Of a stretch of 64,000 nucleotides of DNA, positions 61,701 to 64,000 are shown piece by piece. The notes under the pieces were generated by a model, which worked only from the letters and a program-made list of their open reading frames with translations, searched no databases and was not told where the DNA came from. Every line of letters begins with the position of its first letter. Position 1 is the stretch's first letter. The position numbers were made by a program, and so were the translations under genes. The DNA comes from Holtermannia corniformis (lineage: Eukaryota > Basidiomycota > Tremellomycetes > Holtermanniales), in assembly GCA_001599935.1 (NCBI GenBank), contig BCIJ01000017.1, positions 71,847 through 135,846 of the forward strand, read 5' to 3'.

Positions 61701-63359
61701 AGGGGATTTTGCCCTTGAGACGTCAGCTATTGCATCCCATGCGATCGACATGCTCACACTCTGCCATCTCAAGCCATGTACTCGTCGCTGGACCACGCGG
61801 TACCAAGCCAAAATCCCCAATCTCGACAAGAAGCACCTTTTTCTCATCTTTGGCATAGTATGCCATGAATTCACGGCCCAACACGACGAATACACGCCCA
61901 AGCAGCCAGTCATGCAGAGCTCTGAGGTATTTGCGATGCTCCTTCTTGGGTTGCGTCTCTGTGATCGAGAGCTGGATCAACCTTCGCGAGCCCCAACGTC
62001 GCGCGATCCGCGTCGACCGAGACCGTATCTGCGGTACCAGTAGACGCATGTCGAATGTATCGTTGCTTGGCGTGCCGGGTTTCGCCACAGAGCTCAAAAC
62101 TCCTGAATCGGACGAGTTCGAGCGCGAGCTCATGGCCGACGATTTGCCAGATCGTGGCCGTGGCGAGACCTTGATGGCAAACTCGACTTTGCCGCCGTAC
62201 CATCTGTCAGGCGCGAGGCAGCCGAGACGTTCCCAATCCCCAGCACGGAGTGATCCCTCCTCCCGACGCATCTCGGCGTCGACTAGATCCCACTTTGGCG
62301 GGACATACGCACTGGTAATGATGTCTTTGCGTTGGTATGCACGCCGCACCAACTCTTGAATTGTCGTGATGTTGCTGGGACCAGAAGTCCGCTGCGAAGG
62401 CGGAGTTACCGCCTCTCGTGGCGTGTTGAAGCCCGGGATAGCAAGAGAAGTGAAGTCTTCCCATCGGAAATCGTCCCATGATATGGAGCCTTGACTGAGA
62501 TGTGCAGCCAGATACCATTGATCATGGAACGGGATGTCGAGGTTGTCAAGTCTCTGCTGGTACCTCGGCTCGTTGGGTACCAGCTCGGTTCTGGCGAAAC
62601 CTGATACCGGGCTGGGAGTCGTGATTGGTTCAGGTTGAGAAGAAGCCACAGGTGGCTGCAGAAACGGCGAAGGCTCTTGTTTCGGTAGCGCAAAGAGACG
62701 CCTGGCCGGCGGGGTATCGAGAGCAAGTGCTTGTAGTCTCGTTTGCGACGGCGTAAGACCCGTGCTGTTCGTCTCGATCCTAGGCCTGGATCGAGATGTT
62801 GACGGAGCGCGCGAACGAGTCACCTTGGCCTTTTCCACCCGCGGCCTTTTGCGAGCGCCAGGCGTCGCTGAGCCGTGTCAGCTCGCAGGAAGCTGTATCG
62901 AGAGTAGACTGATTTACGCGATGGGCTTCTCTCCTCACTACTGCTTTCCACATAAATGACGTCCACCACGTCGTCTTCGACCGCCTCGTCCGAGCTCCGC
63001 CGCCTCACAGGCGGCAGTCTTCCAAACAGCCGCTGAGCGTCATCCAGCGCCTGTTGTACCGCCTGCGCAAGGGACCGTAATTCGAGCGGAAACCCCACTT
63101 TGCGGTCGACCGAGTATCGTAGCAGCCGCTCGAGCTCGACTGGGATCGCATCCTGTGCGGCCGTGCAGAGCCGCAAGAAGGCGAGCTGGTCATCGGAAGC
63201 GGCTTGTCCTGGAGTAGGCGAAGGGAATTCTACGGGGCGAAGGCCGCTCAGTCGAAAAAGCTTGTGAACGGATTGTTATTTCCCCTAGCGTACGATGGAG
63301 GCTATCGATAGCAAACATACCAGAGTGCGGATCTCAGTCGAGAACTCGCTGGCTGACAT
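58794..63359 (-). CDS. Cellular RNA-dependent RNA polymerase (RNA-interference type)
   Basis: Makes double-stranded RNA from aberrant transcripts to feed Dicer and Argonaute. The ATG at 63359 (MSASEFSTEIRTL) joins through a 60-nt intron to LFRLSGLRPVEFPSP. The N-terminal half has disordered Pro/Ser segments, then TRIARRWGSRRLIQLSI and FVVLGREFMAYYAKDEKKVLL. The catalytic part includes CFQMRYGGCKGMLS, LELVRPPIIKHPAHL, SHLYQRLCPGG and the double-psi-barrel active site GGGDYDGDTVQ (DYDGD at 60086-60072, the metal-binding aspartates intact). After it come DPALVDAFENA, NAAVYRWGPDHPDAIDFA and CLDAAKSGLSIK. It ends PNGKFVR at 58794. The ambiguous base at 59716 is the third position of a CGN codon, so Arg in every case. 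More than ten exons, no disabling change seen. Confidence 0.92.
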
Positions 63360-63746
63360 TGTCTCAGCCCAGTCCAATCGCAGTCACAGTCGTCACGGTC
63401 CGAAGTGGGCACTCGCACCGACTGCATCGCGCGTCTCCCAGCGGCCCGTGCTAAAAAGACAAGCTTCCGACAGCTCAGGGTCACACTTCTCGTCTTGCAG
63501 AGCTTGTTGTCCAAGAGGTGAACAAACTGATCTGCCCGTGACGCACACAGCGCTAGATGTTGCTTGTCCATCGCGTGTGAAAAGCTCCCGCGAGGATCAC
63601 AGACTTTTGGCGTGTATGGCTACGATTTCATCTCTGTTTGGGTACACTATGTCGAGGCTGGGCTACGGTCGAGATGCAAAGGAACACGGGCGGACGGGCT
63701 CTAGACAGACGGACGGACACGACGGGCAGATTAGGATTAGCCCAAT
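63360..63746. promoter_or_regulatory. Upstream region of the RdRP gene and 3' flank of HOG1
   Basis: About 390 bp between the HOG1 stop and the RdRP start, both on the minus strand. It should hold the HOG1 3' UTR and the RdRP promoter. An 89-codon minus-strand frame (63302-63571) and a plus-strand frame (63295-63780) look like chance. Confidence 0.35.
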
Positions 63747-64000
63747 CATGCCGCGGCAGCGGGCACCGTCTCGCCCGTGACGGGCCCCTCGGCGTTCTCG
63801 GGCTGGGTGACGTCGCCAAGGTTGTGGAAGTCTACGAAGCCGAGGCGTGAGCGCTGAGAGATCGCTTGGGAGGAATGACGACGACGTACCGAGGATCTCA
63901 CTGTACATCATGACCTTCCATGTGTCGACGGGGAGATCGGCGTCGTTGAATGACCAGTCAAAGACCTCGGCGGCCGACGGCTCGTCGGTCGGGTCGTGGT
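63747..64000 (-). CDS. HOG1: Stress-activated MAP kinase Hog1/Sty1, C-terminal end (partial)
   Basis: Osmotic and oxidative stress p38-type MAP kinase; the kinase domain lies to the right of the window. The visible end reads [20 protein letters not shown] then [15 protein letters not shown], the near-invariant C-terminal segment of fungal Hog1. After one short intron (donor GTACGT near 63890, acceptor near 63840) follows [13 protein letters not shown], then [13 protein letters not shown] and TGA at 63749-63747. '[27 protein letters not shown]' is diagnostic for the family. Confidence 0.94.

Noticed and set aside
58794..63359. Possibility that the RNA-dependent RNA polymerase is an integrated viral gene
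   Set aside because: Intron-rich, with the DYDGD double-psi-barrel active site and architecture of cellular RNAi polymerases; unlike palm-domain viral polymerases.

Overview
This is a gene-dense nuclear fungal window, almost certainly from a basidiomycete. Nearly every gene is cut by introns of roughly 32-60 nt with GT..AG ends and a CTGAC-like branch site a few bases before the acceptor. Base composition is GC-rich, intergenic gaps are short, and the gene set (karyopherin alpha, CCT1, Cdc42, Hog1, Cdc25, Sec66, EMC7, GPI1, Elongin A, Urc4, sphingolipid desaturase) is typically fungal. A basidiomycete yeast-like lineage fits best; I cannot name the species. No rRNA, tRNA or CRISPR array was recognised.

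Layout. 1-3 kb: the C-terminus of a USP7/Ubp15-type deubiquitinase converges on Sec66, followed by the ESCRT-III subunit Snf7. 3.7-12.3 kb: a two-RRM PUF protein, Cdc42 and an unrecognised nuclear-type protein. 13-17 kb: a secreted double-psi beta-barrel protein, the uracil-catabolism protein Urc4, and directly upstream of Urc4 a 555-bp non-coding transposon with 50-bp terminal inverted repeats and a 9-bp target duplication. 17-23 kb: an FCP1-like protein with an altered catalytic motif, sphingolipid delta-4 desaturase, DNA polymerase delta subunit 4 and a putative membrane protein. 23.8-27.8 kb: a Zn2Cys6 transcription factor whose zinc finger is spread over tiny exons. 28-37 kb: CCT1, a leucine-rich-repeat protein, two small probably paralogous ORFs, EMC7 and importin alpha. 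37.8-48 kb: Cdc25, a DUF1857 protein, an Ecl1-like zinc-finger protein and sorting nexin 4.

The right-hand 16 kb is the most unusual part. At 48.2-51.3 kb a type I membrane protein with a mannose-6-phosphate-receptor-homology (MRH) domain runs in one open frame into a complete glutathione synthetase. It converges, 33 bp apart, on a DNMT1-like cytosine-5 DNA methyltransferase (51.3-55.5 kb). Elongin A and GPI1 follow, then a cellular RNA-dependent RNA polymerase of the RNA-interference type (58.8-63.4 kb), so two gene-silencing enzymes lie within 12 kb. The window ends in the C-terminus of the stress MAP kinase Hog1.

Coordinates are outer CDS limits including introns. Splice sites were read by eye from frame continuity, GT..AG, branch-site-like sequence and family conservation; none was tested against transcripts.
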